Assembly (NCBI RefSeq): GCF_013408655.1
Contig: NZ_JACCBP010000003.1
Span: 124,001 to 188,000 of the forward strand
Length of the DNA stretch: 64,000 nt
Direction: 5' to 3'
Source of the DNA: Pigmentiphaga litoralis
GTDB lineage: Bacteria; Pseudomonadota; Gammaproteobacteria; Burkholderiales; Burkholderiaceae_B
How positions within the stretch are numbered: position 1 is the stretch's first letter; the number at the start of each line of letters is the position of its first letter. This document shows, in pieces, positions 1-8,965 of the stretch. Below the pieces are notes generated by a model, which saw only the letters and a program-made list of their open reading frames with translations, did not search any database and had not been told where the DNA came from. A program made the position numbers and the translations under genes.

Positions 1-834
1 GGCACCCTTGCGAATCGCAACCCGGGTCATGTTGGACGCGAACAAGTGTTCGGCCGACACCGCCACCAGCTTGCGGTCTTCTTCCGGATCGTAGGCCACC
101 GATGCAATGATCCCGACGCCCAGGCCCGCGGCCACGTAGGTCTTGATCACGTCGGCGTCCATCGCGGTCAGCACGATGTCAGGCGTCAGGTCGGCGTGCG
201 CAAAGGCCTCGTCAATACGCGACCGGCCGGTCAGGCCAGTGTCATAGGTAATGACGGGATGGTCGGTCAACTCATCCAGGGTCAGGCGCGCGACACTTGC
301 CAGCGGATGGCCATGGGGCACGACCACGACGTGGCTCCAGCGGTAGCCTGCGAACGAGCGCAGCCGGGTGTCGTTGGCCAGGCTTTCGGTGGCGATGCCG
401 ATGTCGGCCTCGCCCGCGGCGACCCATTCGGCAATGTGCGTGGGCGATCCTTGCTGCAGGTTGAGCCGCACGTGTGGAAAGCGCTGCCGGAATGCCTGCA
501 CCACGACCGGCAAGGCATAACGTGCCTGGGTGTGGGTTGTCGCCAGCGTGAGCCGGCCCAGGTCGCGTGACGAGAATTCCTGTGCGGCGCGCTTCAGGTT
601 TTCCTGTTCGATCAGCAGCCTTTCGATGATCTTGATCACTTCCTTGCCGGGTTCCGTCAGGCCGGTCAGGCGTTTGCCGGCACGGTCGAACAGGGTAATG
701 CCCAGTTCATCTTCCAGTTCCCGTATCTGCCGGCTGACACCGGGCTGGGACGTGAACAAGGTATTGGCCACCTCGGTCAGATTGAAGTCACGGCGCAAGG
801 CCTCCCGTACCGAACGCAGTTGCTGGAAATTCAC
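1..834 (-). CDS. cysB: CysB-type LysR transcriptional regulator (3' end cut by window edge)
   Basis: LysR-family activator of sulfur assimilation genes. Reading the minus strand from GTG at 834 gives MNFQQLRSVREALRRDFNLT followed by a winged helix-turn-helix (about residues 1-60) and an effector-binding domain. The frame is open to base 1 (278 codons), so roughly the last 40 of about 320 residues are missing. The GTG start is preceded by AAGGAG at a good distance. In this family the inducers are N-acetylserine or sulfate-related signals. It is divergent from the sulfate operon starting at 1073, which it very likely controls. Paralogues such as Cbl/SsuR look alike, but the position beside sbp-cysTWA favours CysB. 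Confidence 0.93.
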   Translation of the reverse strand, partial: MNFQQLRSVREALRRDFNLTEVANTLFTSQPGVSRQIRELEDELGITLFDRAGKRLTGLTEPGKEVIKIIERLLIEQENLKRAAQEFSSRDLGRLTLATTHTQARYALPVVVQAFRQRFPHVRLNLQQGSPTHIAEWVAAGEADIGIATESLANDTRLRSFAGYRWSHVVVVPHGHPLASVARLTLDELTDHPVITYDTGLTGRSRIDEAFAHADLTPDIVLTAMDADVIKTYVAAGLGVGIIASVAYDPEEDRKLVAVSAEHLFASNMTRVAIRKGA

Positions 835-969
835 GCTGATGCTCCTTGGGCGGGACGCAATCTCCCGTAAACCGCACATGGTGCCGTTTACGTAAGCCAT
901 ATCCAACGACCGTCTTTGCATGACCTCATCTGCTCAGCGCATAAAGACACGAATGTTCTAACGTACCCC

Positions 970-989
970 TTCCATATGGCTTTATGGAA
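970..989. promoter_or_regulatory. Inverted repeat between cysB and sbp, candidate CysB operator
   Basis: TTCCATA and TATGGAA form perfect 7-base arms around a 6-base spacer, in an AT-rich patch of the 238-base divergent intergenic region, about 85 bases before sbp. LysR regulators bind dyads in such divergent promoters. Assignment to CysB is inferred from position only. Confidence 0.4.
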
Positions 990-1072
990 TAAACAATAAG
1001 CAAAGAGTTCGTTCCCTTGTTGCGCCGCGTCATGGATTATGGCGGCTCGACAATGAAGCAGGGGAAGCGGGC

Positions 1073-2095
1073 ATGACACGTTGGAAGACTCTGGGTGTGG
1101 CGGTGGCCTTGGCATCGATGATCGCCGCGGCGCCTGCCGTGCATGCGCAGACCAAGCAGACCTTGCTGAACGTGTCGTACGACCCGACTCGCGAGCTGTA
1201 CAAGGACATCGACAAGGCGTTTGCCGCCAAGTACCTGAAGGAAGCCAACGTTGCCGTGACCGTGCGCCAGTCGCATGGCGGCTCGGGCACCCAGGCGCGT
1301 TCGGTCATCGACGGCCTGGATGCCGACGTGGTCACGCTGGCGCTGGCCTATGACATTGACGCCATTGCCGAAAACGCCAAGGCCTTGCCTGCCGACTGGC
1401 AAAAACGCCTGCCGCAGAACAGCTCGCCTTACACGTCCACCATCGTCTTCCTGGTGCGCAAGGGCAATCCCAAAGGCATCAAGGATTGGGGCGACCTGAT
1501 CAAGCCGGGCGTGTCGGTCATTACGCCCAACCCCAAGACCTCGGGCGGCGCCCGCTGGAACTACCTGGCCGCCTGGGCCTATGCCTTGGCGCAGCCGGGC
1601 GGCAACGAAGCCAGTGCGCGTGCCTATATCGGTGAATTGTTCAAACACGTGCCCGTTCTGGATAGCGGCGCCCGCGGCGCCACGACCTCGTTCGTGGAAC
1701 GCGGTCTGGGCGACGTGCTGCTGGCGTGGGAAAACGAAGCGTTGCTGTCCCTGAAAGACCTCGGTCCGGACAAGTTCGAAATCGTGGCGCCCTCGCTCAG
1801 CATCCTGACCGAACCGCCGGTGGCCGTTGTCGACAGGAACGTCGACAAGAAGGGCACTCGCGCCACGGCCGAGGCGTATCTCAAGTTCCTCTACACGCCG
1901 GAAGCCCAGGAAATCATCGCCAAGAACTATTACCGCCCGCGGGATCCGGCAGTGGCCGCCAAGTACGCGTCCGCCTATCCCAAGGTCAAGCTCATCACCA
2001 TCGACGATGTCTTCGGTGGATGGCAGAAGGCGCAAAAGACCCACTTCGCCGACGGCGGGACGTTCGATCAGCTTTATCAACCAGGCAAAAAATGA
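1073..2095 (+). CDS. sbp: Sulfate/thiosulfate ABC transporter substrate-binding protein
   Basis: Periplasmic receptor that delivers sulfate to the CysTWA permease. The 340-residue product starts with a Sec signal peptide ending about AVHA-QT (residue 25). Family-typical segments follow: SYDPTRELY near the mature N-terminus and [16 protein letters not shown], which forms part of the oxyanion pocket. Length is normal for Sbp/CysP. First gene of the cys operon, followed 76 bases later by cysT. Sbp and CysP are hard to separate by eye, so thiosulfate may also be bound. Confidence 0.93.
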   Translation: MTRWKTLGVAVALASMIAAAPAVHAQTKQTLLNVSYDPTRELYKDIDKAFAAKYLKEANVAVTVRQSHGGSGTQARSVIDGLDADVVTLALAYDIDAIAENAKALPADWQKRLPQNSSPYTSTIVFLVRKGNPKGIKDWGDLIKPGVSVITPNPKTSGGARWNYLAAWAYALAQPGGNEASARAYIGELFKHVPVLDSGARGATTSFVERGLGDVLLAWENEALLSLKDLGPDKFEIVAPSLSILTEPPVAVVDRNVDKKGTRATAEAYLKFLYTPEAQEIIAKNYYRPRDPAVAAKYASAYPKVKLITIDDVFGGWQKAQKTHFADGGTFDQLYQPGKK

Positions 2096-2171
2096 TTCTT
2101 GGCGTAGCTTCAAGCTGCGGTAAACGGAGCGCGCCACGGGCGCGCCGTTTGCGTTCCGGACGGGGTGCTGC

Positions 2172-3065
2172 ATGAGCGCCCACGCACCGGCATCGCTGCC
2201 GCCCGTTGTGTCCCGACCGTCCCGGCCTCTTCGCGCACGGCGCGTTGGCGTGCTACCGGGCTTCGGCCTGAGCATGGGCTTTACCGTGCTCTATACCAGT
2301 CTGATCGTGCTGATACCGCTGTCCGCGCTGTTCTTCAAAAGTGCGACGGTGGACTGGGCCACGTTCTGGGCCACCGTCACGGCGCCGCGCGTGGTCGCGT
2401 CCTATCAGCTGACCTTCGGGGCCGCCTTCATTGCGGCCCTGGTGAATCTGGTGTTCGGGTCCATCGTGGCGTGGTGCCTGGTGCGCTACACCTTTCCCGG
2501 CAAGAAGATCGTCGACGCCCTGGTCGACCTGCCGTTTGCGCTGCCCACCGCGGTGGCAGGCATTGCACTGACCGCGCTGTACGCACAGAACGGCTGGCTG
2601 GGTCGCTATCTGGAACCGCTGGGCATCAAGGTCGCGTACTCGCCGCTGGGTGTGGTGGTGGCGCTGATCTTCATCGGCCTGCCGTTCGTGGTGCGTACCG
2701 TGCAACCCGTGCTGGAAGACGCCGAACGCGAACTGGAAGAAGCTGCGGCCAGCCTGGGGGCCGGGCGGGTGCAGACCTTTGTGCGCGTGTTGCTGCCCAC
2801 CTTGCTGCCAGCCCTGCTGACCGGATTCGCGCTGTCGTTTGCCCGCGCGGTGGGGGAATACGGGTCCGTGGTCTTCATTTCTGGAAACATGCCCATGGTG
2901 TCCGAAATCACGCCGCTGCTGATCATCAGCAAGCTTGAACAATACGACTACGCTGGCGCGGCGGCGATCGCCACCGTCATGCTGGTGTTCTCGTTCGTGC
3001 TGCTGCTCGCCATCAATGCCTTGCAATGGTGGCAAGCCAGGCGCGGCGTCGGGAGGGCGATCTGA
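2172..3065 (+). CDS. cysT: Sulfate ABC transporter permease subunit CysT
   Basis: Inner-membrane permease half of the sulfate importer. The 297-residue product has about six hydrophobic segments and the EAA loop ([10 protein letters not shown], about residues 193-202) that docks onto the ATPase. It begins with a short Pro/Arg-rich cytoplasmic tail. The stop codon overlaps the cysW start by one base (3065), pointing to translational coupling. Also called CysU in enterics. Confidence 0.95.
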   Translation: MSAHAPASLPPVVSRPSRPLRARRVGVLPGFGLSMGFTVLYTSLIVLIPLSALFFKSATVDWATFWATVTAPRVVASYQLTFGAAFIAALVNLVFGSIVAWCLVRYTFPGKKIVDALVDLPFALPTAVAGIALTALYAQNGWLGRYLEPLGIKVAYSPLGVVVALIFIGLPFVVRTVQPVLEDAERELEEAAASLGAGRVQTFVRVLLPTLLPALLTGFALSFARAVGEYGSVVFISGNMPMVSEITPLLIISKLEQYDYAGAAAIATVMLVFSFVLLLAINALQWWQARRGVGRAI

Positions 3066-3994
3066 TGTCCGCCTCCCGTCCCGATCATCTGACCGAACCG
3101 GTCGCCGTACGCGTCCTGCTGCTGGGCATCGCCTTTGCGTTTCTTGCGTTGTTCCTGGTGCTGCCGCTGGTGGCCGTGTTTGTCGAGGCCTTCAAGAAGG
3201 GCTGGGTGCTGTATCTGGAAGCCCTGGTGGAACCCGATGCCTGGTCGGCCATCAAATTGACCTTGCTGGTCGCGCTGATCGCGGTGCCGCTCAACGTGCT
3301 GCTGGGTATCTCGGCCGCGTGGTCGATTACCAAGTTCCAGTTCCGCGGCAAGCAGGCGCTGATCACCCTGATCGACCTGCCGTTCTCGGTGTCGCCGGTG
3401 GTGGCGGGCCTGGTCTATGTGCTGCTGTTCGGCAGCCGGGGCTGGTTCGGGGAATGGCTGCAGGCGCATGACCTGAAGATCGTCTACGCGGTGCCGGGGG
3501 TGGTGCTGGCCACCACCTTTGTCACCTTCCCGTTCGTGGCGCGTGAACTGATCCCGCTGATGCAGGCGCAGGGCAGCGAAGAAGAGCAGGCCGCGCTGAC
3601 CCTGGGCGCGTCGGGCTGGCAGATCTTTCGCCGTGTCACGCTGCCCAACATCAAGTGGGGCCTGCTGTACGGCGTGATCCTGTGCAACGCGCGCGCCATG
3701 GGAGAATTCGGGGCGGTGTCGGTCGTCTCCGGACGGATCCGGGGCGAGACCAACACCATCCCGTTGCACGTCGAAATTCTGTACAACGAATATGCCTACC
3801 AGGCGTCGTTTGCGGTGGCCTCCATGCTGGCGGTGCTGGCGCTGGTGACCCTGGTGTTGAAATCATTGGTCGAGTGGCGATCGTCGCGGCAGGGCGCCGA
3901 AGCCGGCCTGCCCGCCGAGTACCCCGGTCCGGCCGCAAGCGCGGCGCCGGGGCCGGGCCAACCCCCGGTTCGACCACAGACCCTTGCCGCATGA
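3065..3994 (+). CDS. cysW: Sulfate ABC transporter permease subunit CysW
   Basis: Second permease half of the sulfate importer. I chose ATG 3065 (MSASRPDH), which overlaps the cysT stop, over an upstream in-frame start inside cysT. The 309-residue protein has six membrane segments and the EAA loop [10 protein letters not shown]. The sequence around [19 protein letters not shown] is characteristic of CysW. The last 30 residues are a Pro/Ala/Gly-rich tail, probably disordered. cysA follows 18 bases later. Confidence 0.95.
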   Translation: MSASRPDHLTEPVAVRVLLLGIAFAFLALFLVLPLVAVFVEAFKKGWVLYLEALVEPDAWSAIKLTLLVALIAVPLNVLLGISAAWSITKFQFRGKQALITLIDLPFSVSPVVAGLVYVLLFGSRGWFGEWLQAHDLKIVYAVPGVVLATTFVTFPFVARELIPLMQAQGSEEEQAALTLGASGWQIFRRVTLPNIKWGLLYGVILCNARAMGEFGAVSVVSGRIRGETNTIPLHVEILYNEYAYQASFAVASMLAVLALVTLVLKSLVEWRSSRQGAEAGLPAEYPGPAASAAPGPGQPPVRPQTLAA

Positions 3995-4012
3995 TCGGCA
4001 CAAGGATTCCCC

Positions 4013-5071
4013 ATGAGTATTGAAGTCCGCAATCTGTCCAAGGCCTTCGGGTCCTTCAAGGCGCTCGACAACATTTCGCTGCATATCGAATCGGGCGAAC
4101 TGGTTGCGCTGCTGGGCCCGTCGGGCTGTGGCAAGACCACGCTGCTGCGCATCATCGCGGGACTGGAAACGGCTGACCAGGGCAGCGTGCTGTTTTCGGG
4201 CGAAGACGCGACCGACGTGCACGTGCGTGAACGCCAGGTCGGCTTCGTGTTCCAGCACTACGCGTTGTTCCGGCACATGACCGTGTTCGAGAACGTGGCG
4301 TTCGGCTTGCGCGTCAAACCCCGCAGCATTCGCCCGAGCGATGCCGAGATTCGCGAGAAGGTCCACCGCCTGCTGAACCTGGTGCAGCTGGATTGGCTGT
4401 CGGACCGCTACCCGTCGCAACTGTCGGGCGGACAGCGTCAACGTATCGCGCTGGCGCGGGCGCTGGCCGTGGAACCGCGCGTGCTGCTGCTGGACGAGCC
4501 CTTCGGCGCCCTGGATGCCAAGGTCCGCAAGGAACTGCGCCGCTGGCTGCGCCGCCTGCATGATGAACTGCATGTGGCCAGCGTGTTCGTGACGCACGAC
4601 CAGGAAGAAGCCCTGGAAGTGGCCGACCGCGTGGTGCTGATGAACCAGGGCAGGATCGAACAGGTGGGCACGCCGCGCGAAGTGTGGGAACGCCCCGCAA
4701 CGCCATTCGTGTACGGCTTCCTGGGGGACGTGAACCAGTTCCAGGGCCGGGCGCACGGCGGCGTGGTCGATGTGGAAGGCTATGCGCTGCAGACGCCTGA
4801 ACACGCATCGGCGCAAGACGCCAAGGCGACCGCCTATGTGCGCCCGCACGAGTTCGACGTGCGACGCGGCGCGGCCGGCGATGAAGGCATCGTCACCACG
4901 TTTTCGCGTGCGTACCTGTCGGGCCCCAGCGCCTATCTGGAACTGGTGCGCGAAGGGCGCGAGAACCCGATCGAAGTGGAGATTCCGGTCTCCGAATTCC
5001 AGCAACTCAATCCGCAGAACGGCGAAACGCTGGTCATCCGGCCGCGCAACGCCCAGGTATTCTTGACATGA
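4013..5071 (+). CDS. cysA: Sulfate ABC transporter ATP-binding protein CysA
   Basis: ATPase that powers sulfate import at the inner face of the membrane. All ABC motifs are intact: Walker [12 protein letters not shown] (about residues 36-46), signature LSGGQRQR, Walker B VLLLDEPF and H-loop THDQEE. The C-terminal 110 residues match the regulatory extension of CysA proteins. Length is 352 residues, as expected. The stop overlaps the cysH start in an ATGA (5068-5071), so transporter and reductase genes are coupled. Confidence 0.96.
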   Translation: MSIEVRNLSKAFGSFKALDNISLHIESGELVALLGPSGCGKTTLLRIIAGLETADQGSVLFSGEDATDVHVRERQVGFVFQHYALFRHMTVFENVAFGLRVKPRSIRPSDAEIREKVHRLLNLVQLDWLSDRYPSQLSGGQRQRIALARALAVEPRVLLLDEPFGALDAKVRKELRRWLRRLHDELHVASVFVTHDQEEALEVADRVVLMNQGRIEQVGTPREVWERPATPFVYGFLGDVNQFQGRAHGGVVDVEGYALQTPEHASAQDAKATAYVRPHEFDVRRGAAGDEGIVTTFSRAYLSGPSAYLELVREGRENPIEVEIPVSEFQQLNPQNGETLVIRPRNAQVFLT

Positions 5072-5859
5072 GCACGACATTGCATGAAAGCGCGGCGGCA
5101 ACGCCACCCACGGCCGCGCCGCGTTCACCCGCCGCGGCGGATGCGCGTTACGACACCCTGGTGGCCACGCTGCGCGACATCGCCGCCGAGCACCCCGACG
5201 TCGTCCTGGCGTCGTCGCTCGCCGCCGAAGACATGGTGCTGACGCACGCCATCTTCGCAAACGATATTCCGATCGAAATCTTTACGCTGGATACCGGCAG
5301 GCTCAATCCCGAAACACTGGGCATGATCGACACGATCACCGCGCACTATGGCAAGGCGATCCGCGTGGTCCGCCCCGATCCCGCCGCGGTGGAGCAGTAC
5401 GTGACCGAGCACGGCCCCAACGCCTTCTACGAAAGCGTGCCGCTGCGCAAGGCCTGCTGCGAAATCCGCAAGGTGGTCCCGCTGCGCGGCGCACTGGCCG
5501 GCCACAGCGCGTGGATCACCGGGCAGCGGCGCGAGCAGGCCGTAACGCGCGGCGAGTTGCCCGACCGCGAACACGACCCGGTGTTCGGTCTGGAAAAGTA
5601 CAACCCCCTGGTGCTGTGGACGCAAGACGATGTGTGGCAGACGCTGCGCCGGCTTGGCGTTCCGACCAACCCCCTGCATGACCGGGGCTATCCGTCCATC
5701 GGGTGCGAACCCTGTACCCGCGCCATCCGCCCCGGCGAAGACCTGCGTGCCGGCCGCTGGTGGTGGGAGTCGTCCGACTCCAAGGAATGCGGGCTGCATG
5801 CGGGCAATGTGTCCGCCACTCCCGTCTCTGTTGTTGAATTTTCGAAGCGTTCAGGCTGA
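5068..5859 (+). CDS. cysH: Phosphoadenylyl/adenylyl-sulfate reductase
   Basis: Thioredoxin-dependent reduction of activated sulfate to sulfite. The 263-residue protein has the nucleotide-binding [10 protein letters not shown] segment and the C-terminal catalytic ECGLH (about residue 240). It also has two cysteine pairs, KACCEIRK (about 129) and GCEPCT (about 212), that bind a 4Fe-4S cluster in APS-type reductases. The cluster cysteines suggest APS rather than PAPS is the substrate, which fits the lack of an APS kinase gene here. The first 25 residues are Ala/Pro-rich. cysD begins 3 bases after the stop. Confidence 0.93.
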   Translation: MSTTLHESAAATPPTAAPRSPAAADARYDTLVATLRDIAAEHPDVVLASSLAAEDMVLTHAIFANDIPIEIFTLDTGRLNPETLGMIDTITAHYGKAIRVVRPDPAAVEQYVTEHGPNAFYESVPLRKACCEIRKVVPLRGALAGHSAWITGQRREQAVTRGELPDREHDPVFGLEKYNPLVLWTQDDVWQTLRRLGVPTNPLHDRGYPSIGCEPCTRAIRPGEDLRAGRWWWESSDSKECGLHAGNVSATPVSVVEFSKRSG

Positions 5860-5862
5860 ATC

Positions 5863-6777
5863 ATGTCCACTACTCTGACCCCCACGCGCAGCCATCTCGA
5901 CTGGCTGGAAGCGCAGGCCATCTTCATCATGCGTGAAGTCGCGGCCGAATGCGCCAAACCCGTGCTGCTGTTTTCGGGCGGCAAGGATTCCTGCGTGCTG
6001 CTGCGGCTGGCTGAAAAAGCCTTCCGCCCGGGTGCGTTTCCGTTCCCGATGATGCACATCGATACCGGCCACAACTTCGAAGAAGTGATCACCTTTCGCG
6101 ACGCCCGCGCCGCCGAACTGAACGAGACCCTGATTGTGCGCAGCGTGGAAGATTCCATGAAGCGCGGGTCGGTCGTGCTGCGCAAGGAAACCGATTCGCG
6201 CAATGCCGCGCAGGCCGTCACGCTGCTCGAAGCCATCGAAGAATTTGGCTTTGACGCATGCATCGGCGGCGCGCGCCGCGATGAAGAAAAGGCGCGCGCC
6301 AAGGAACGCATCTTTTCGTTCCGCGACGAGTTCGGCCAATGGAATCCGAAGGCCCAGCGCCCCGAGCTCTGGAACCTGTACAACACGCGCGTCCACAAGG
6401 GCGAGAACATGCGCGTGTTCCCGATCTCGAACTGGACCGAGCTGGACGTGTGGCAATACATCGCCCGCGAAAACCTGGCGCTGCCATCGATCTATTACGC
6501 GCATCAACGCGACGTGATCCGCCGCAAGGGCCTGCTGGTGCCGGTCACGCCGATCACTCCGCCCGCCGATGGCGAAACGATCGAGAACGTGACGGTGCGC
6601 TTCCGCACGGTGGGCGACATTTCGTGCACCTGCCCGGTGGCGTCCGACGCCGCCGACCCGTACGCGATCATTGCTGAAACCGCCGTGACCGACATTACCG
6701 AACGCGGCGCGACCCGCATGGACGACCAGACCTCCGAGGCCTCGATGGAGCGCCGCAAAAAAGAAGGCTATTTCTGA
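5863..6777 (+). CDS. cysD: Sulfate adenylyltransferase subunit 2
   Basis: ATP sulfurylase small subunit; with CysN it makes adenosine 5'-phosphosulfate from ATP and sulfate. The PP-loop is seen as FSGGKDSCVLLRL (about residues 38-50). The conserved run GGARRDEEKARAKER and the C-terminal RKKEGYF are typical of CysD. Length 304 residues is standard. The stop shares one base with the cysN start (6777). Confidence 0.97.
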   Translation: MSTTLTPTRSHLDWLEAQAIFIMREVAAECAKPVLLFSGGKDSCVLLRLAEKAFRPGAFPFPMMHIDTGHNFEEVITFRDARAAELNETLIVRSVEDSMKRGSVVLRKETDSRNAAQAVTLLEAIEEFGFDACIGGARRDEEKARAKERIFSFRDEFGQWNPKAQRPELWNLYNTRVHKGENMRVFPISNWTELDVWQYIARENLALPSIYYAHQRDVIRRKGLLVPVTPITPPADGETIENVTVRFRTVGDISCTCPVASDAADPYAIIAETAVTDITERGATRMDDQTSEASMERRKKEGYF

Positions 6778-8093
6778 TGAACGCGATGACTGATCCCGCA
6801 TTCTTTTCCACCGAAGATACCGGCGTGCTGCGCCTGATCACGGCGGGTTCCGTGGACGATGGCAAGTCGACCCTGATCGGCCGCCTGCTGTATGACAGCA
6901 AGGGCATCTTTGCCGACCAGCTCGACGCGATTTCGCGCGCCAAGTACAAGCGCACCGTGGGTGACACGATTGACCTGTCCCTGCTGACCGACGGCCTGGA
7001 AGCCGAGCGCGAGCAGGGCATCACCATCGATGTCGCCTACCGCTATTTCTCGACACCCAAACGCAAGTTCATCATTGCCGACGCGCCGGGGCACGAGCAG
7101 TACACCCGCAACATGGTGACCGGCGCATCGACGTCCGATGTGGCCATCATCCTGATCGATGCGACCCGTGTGGTCGACGGCCAGTTGCTGGCGCAAACGC
7201 GCCGCCACAGCATGCTGGTCAAGCTGCTTGGCCTGCAGCATGTCGTTGTCGCCGTCAACAAGATGGACCTGGTGGGCTGGGACGCCGCCGTGTTCGACCG
7301 CATCCGCGAAGCGTATTCGGTATTGGCGGCCCAGCTGGGCATCGCGCATTTTCATGTGCTGCCGCTGTCGGCGCTGACCGGCGACAACGTCGTGACCCGT
7401 TCGCCCAACACGCCGTGGTTCGATGGCGAGCCGTTGCTGGCGCTGCTCGAATCGCTGGAAGTGCGCGAAGGCACCGATCACCACGCGCTGCGTTTCCCCA
7501 TCCAGATGGTGGCGCGGCACGGGGGCGACCGGGCCGATGATTTTCGCGGGTATATGGGGCAGGTAGCCAGCGGCACCTTGCGCCGCGGCGATCGTATCGT
7601 CGTGCAGCCGGCCGGCACCGAAGCGACCGTCAAGGACCTTGTGACCTTCGATGGTTCGGTGGATGTGGCCATTGCCGGTGATGCCGTGACCGTGGTGTTG
7701 AACGAAGATGTGGATGCGTCACGGGGCGACGTGCTGTCCCATGTCGAGACCGCCGGCACGGTCACGCGTCAGTTCGATGCCGAGATCTGCTGGCTCGATA
7801 CCCAGGCGCTGAACCCGGCGCGCAAGTATTTGCTCAAGCAGGGCACGCGGCTGACGTCGGCCAAGATCAAGTCCGTGGTCTCGCGCCGTGACATTCACGA
7901 ACTGCTCGACGTGCAGGATGGCAATGTGCAGCTGGCGATGAATGACATTGGCCGCGTCGTGATCGCCACGCGCGATCCGTTGGTGGTGGATCTGTACGAC
8001 GAGATCGCCACGACGGGGGCCTTCATCCTGATCGATGAAGCGACCCACCAGACGGCCGCGGCGGGCATGGTGCGCAAGGCTGTTGCCGACTGA
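6777..8093 (+). CDS. cysN: Sulfate adenylyltransferase subunit 1 (GTPase)
   Basis: Regulatory GTPase subunit of ATP sulfurylase, related to EF-Tu. G1 AGSVDDGKSTLIGRLLYD, G3 DAPGHEQYTRNM and G4 NKMDLVG are all intact. At 438 residues it is an unfused CysN with no C-terminal APS-kinase (CysC) domain. That agrees with an APS-reducing pathway through the Fe-S type CysH upstream. Last gene of the operon; a hairpin terminator follows. Confidence 0.97.
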   Translation: MNAMTDPAFFSTEDTGVLRLITAGSVDDGKSTLIGRLLYDSKGIFADQLDAISRAKYKRTVGDTIDLSLLTDGLEAEREQGITIDVAYRYFSTPKRKFIIADAPGHEQYTRNMVTGASTSDVAIILIDATRVVDGQLLAQTRRHSMLVKLLGLQHVVVAVNKMDLVGWDAAVFDRIREAYSVLAAQLGIAHFHVLPLSALTGDNVVTRSPNTPWFDGEPLLALLESLEVREGTDHHALRFPIQMVARHGGDRADDFRGYMGQVASGTLRRGDRIVVQPAGTEATVKDLVTFDGSVDVAIAGDAVTVVLNEDVDASRGDVLSHVETAGTVTRQFDAEICWLDTQALNPARKYLLKQGTRLTSAKIKSVVSRRDIHELLDVQDGNVQLAMNDIGRVVIATRDPLVVDLYDEIATTGAFILIDEATHQTAAAGMVRKAVAD

Positions 8094-8125
8094 GGCAGGC
8101 TGAGCCCCGTCCAGGGCTGCATGGT

Positions 8126-8182
8126 AAAAAAAGGGCTGGCGTGCACGACCTGATCGACAGGTTGTGTGCGCCGGCCCTTTTT
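8126..8182 (+). terminator. Rho-independent terminator of the cys operon
   Basis: A-tract plus GGGCTGGCG pairs with CGCCGGCCC plus a T-run across a loop of about 28 bases. It lies 33 bases after the cysN stop and just before the next gene. The small bulge in the stem is tolerable. Confidence 0.8.
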
Positions 8183-8205
8183 CCTTGTCTGTGGAGCGTT
8201 CTATC

Positions 8206-8544
8206 GTGGCTTTGCCCGTGGGAGAAATCCTGAGTCTTGCCAATGTGCTCGTCGATGTGTCGGGCCGGTTGATGAAGAGCTACAAGAACCGCAAGCGTAT
8301 CGCCGCGCCCGACCCCAACGCCGATCCGAAGGACCAGGTCCACAGCCTGGTCGAGCAACTGCATCAGCTCGAAGCCGTGCAGGAAAAGCAGGCCGAGCTG
8401 ATCCTTCAATTGACCGAACAGATGCAGAGCGTTACCCAGGCGCTGGCCGTGCAGGATCAGCGCACGCGGCGTGCGAACTGGGCGCTTGCGGCCGCACTGA
8501 TCGCGTTGGGCGTCAGCGTGGTGGTGGGGTGGGTGACGAGGTAG
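8206..8544 (+). CDS. Small coiled-coil protein with C-terminal membrane anchor, function unknown
   Basis: I do not recognise a family. From GTG 8206 (GGAG nine bases upstream) it gives 112 residues: a short hydrophobic start (ALPVGEILSLANVLVD), a basic segment (KSYKNRKRIAA), and a Glu/Gln-rich heptad-like stretch. It ends in one hydrophobic helix (WALAAALIALGVSVVVGWV) at the extreme C-terminus, so it is probably tail-anchored. Longer in-frame starts at 8164 would lie in the cys terminator and are disfavoured. The 3' end overlaps the convergent ybaN-like gene by 32 bases. Confidence 0.6.
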   Translation: MALPVGEILSLANVLVDVSGRLMKSYKNRKRIAAPDPNADPKDQVHSLVEQLHQLEAVQEKQAELILQLTEQMQSVTQALAVQDQRTRRANWALAAALIALGVSVVVGWVTR

Positions 8545-8944
8545 CGGGGGCGACGCCGCCTGGCGGCTCGGGCCGCAACCACAGCCACGTGGCCACGATG
8601 ACCATCACGGCCGACCCCAGCGCAGCATATTCCCAATGATTGGCCGTCACGAACAGCAGCACGGCGCATAGCGTCATCATGATGGTCGCGCTCCACTTTG
8701 CGCGGCGGCTGACCGAACGGTGGGCGCGCCAATCCCGGATCATCGGCCCGAACAGGCGATGCCCTTCCAGCCACGCGGCCAGGCGAGGCGACCCGCGCGA
8801 TGCCAGAGCCGCCGCCATCAGAATGAATACCGTCGTCGGCAGGCCCGGCACGAAAATGCCGATCACGCCCAGGGCCAGGCAAAGCAGCGCACCCACCAGC
8901 AACAGGAAACGCACGACGGCATTCGGATGCGTCATCTGGGCCAC
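8513..8944 (-). CDS. YbaN/DUF454 family inner-membrane protein
   Basis: 143-residue protein with the DUF454 signature: a first membrane helix followed by GIFVPGLPTTVFILMAA, then the amphipathic RGSPRLAAWLEGHRLFGPMIRDW, then two further helices. The family is widespread in Proteobacteria but has no firm biochemical role. It is convergent with the small gene at 8206 and lies 21 bases after the helicase start-to-stop direction ends, both on the minus strand, so it may be co-transcribed with the helicase. Confidence 0.85.
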   Translation of the reverse strand: MAQMTHPNAVVRFLLLVGALLCLALGVIGIFVPGLPTTVFILMAAALASRGSPRLAAWLEGHRLFGPMIRDWRAHRSVSRRAKWSATIMMTLCAVLLFVTANHWEYAALGSAVMVIVATWLWLRPEPPGGVAPATSSPTPPPR

Positions 8945-8965
8945 CGTACGTGCGCAGCGTCAGGC

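Noticed and set aside
46..895. Plus-strand frames at the left edge
   Set aside because: They lie opposite cysB, which reads cleanly from GTG 834 with LysR motifs.
2253..5260. Long minus-strand frames opposite cysT, cysW and cysA
   Set aside because: Complementary shadows of confident transporter genes with His/Arg/Gln-rich products.
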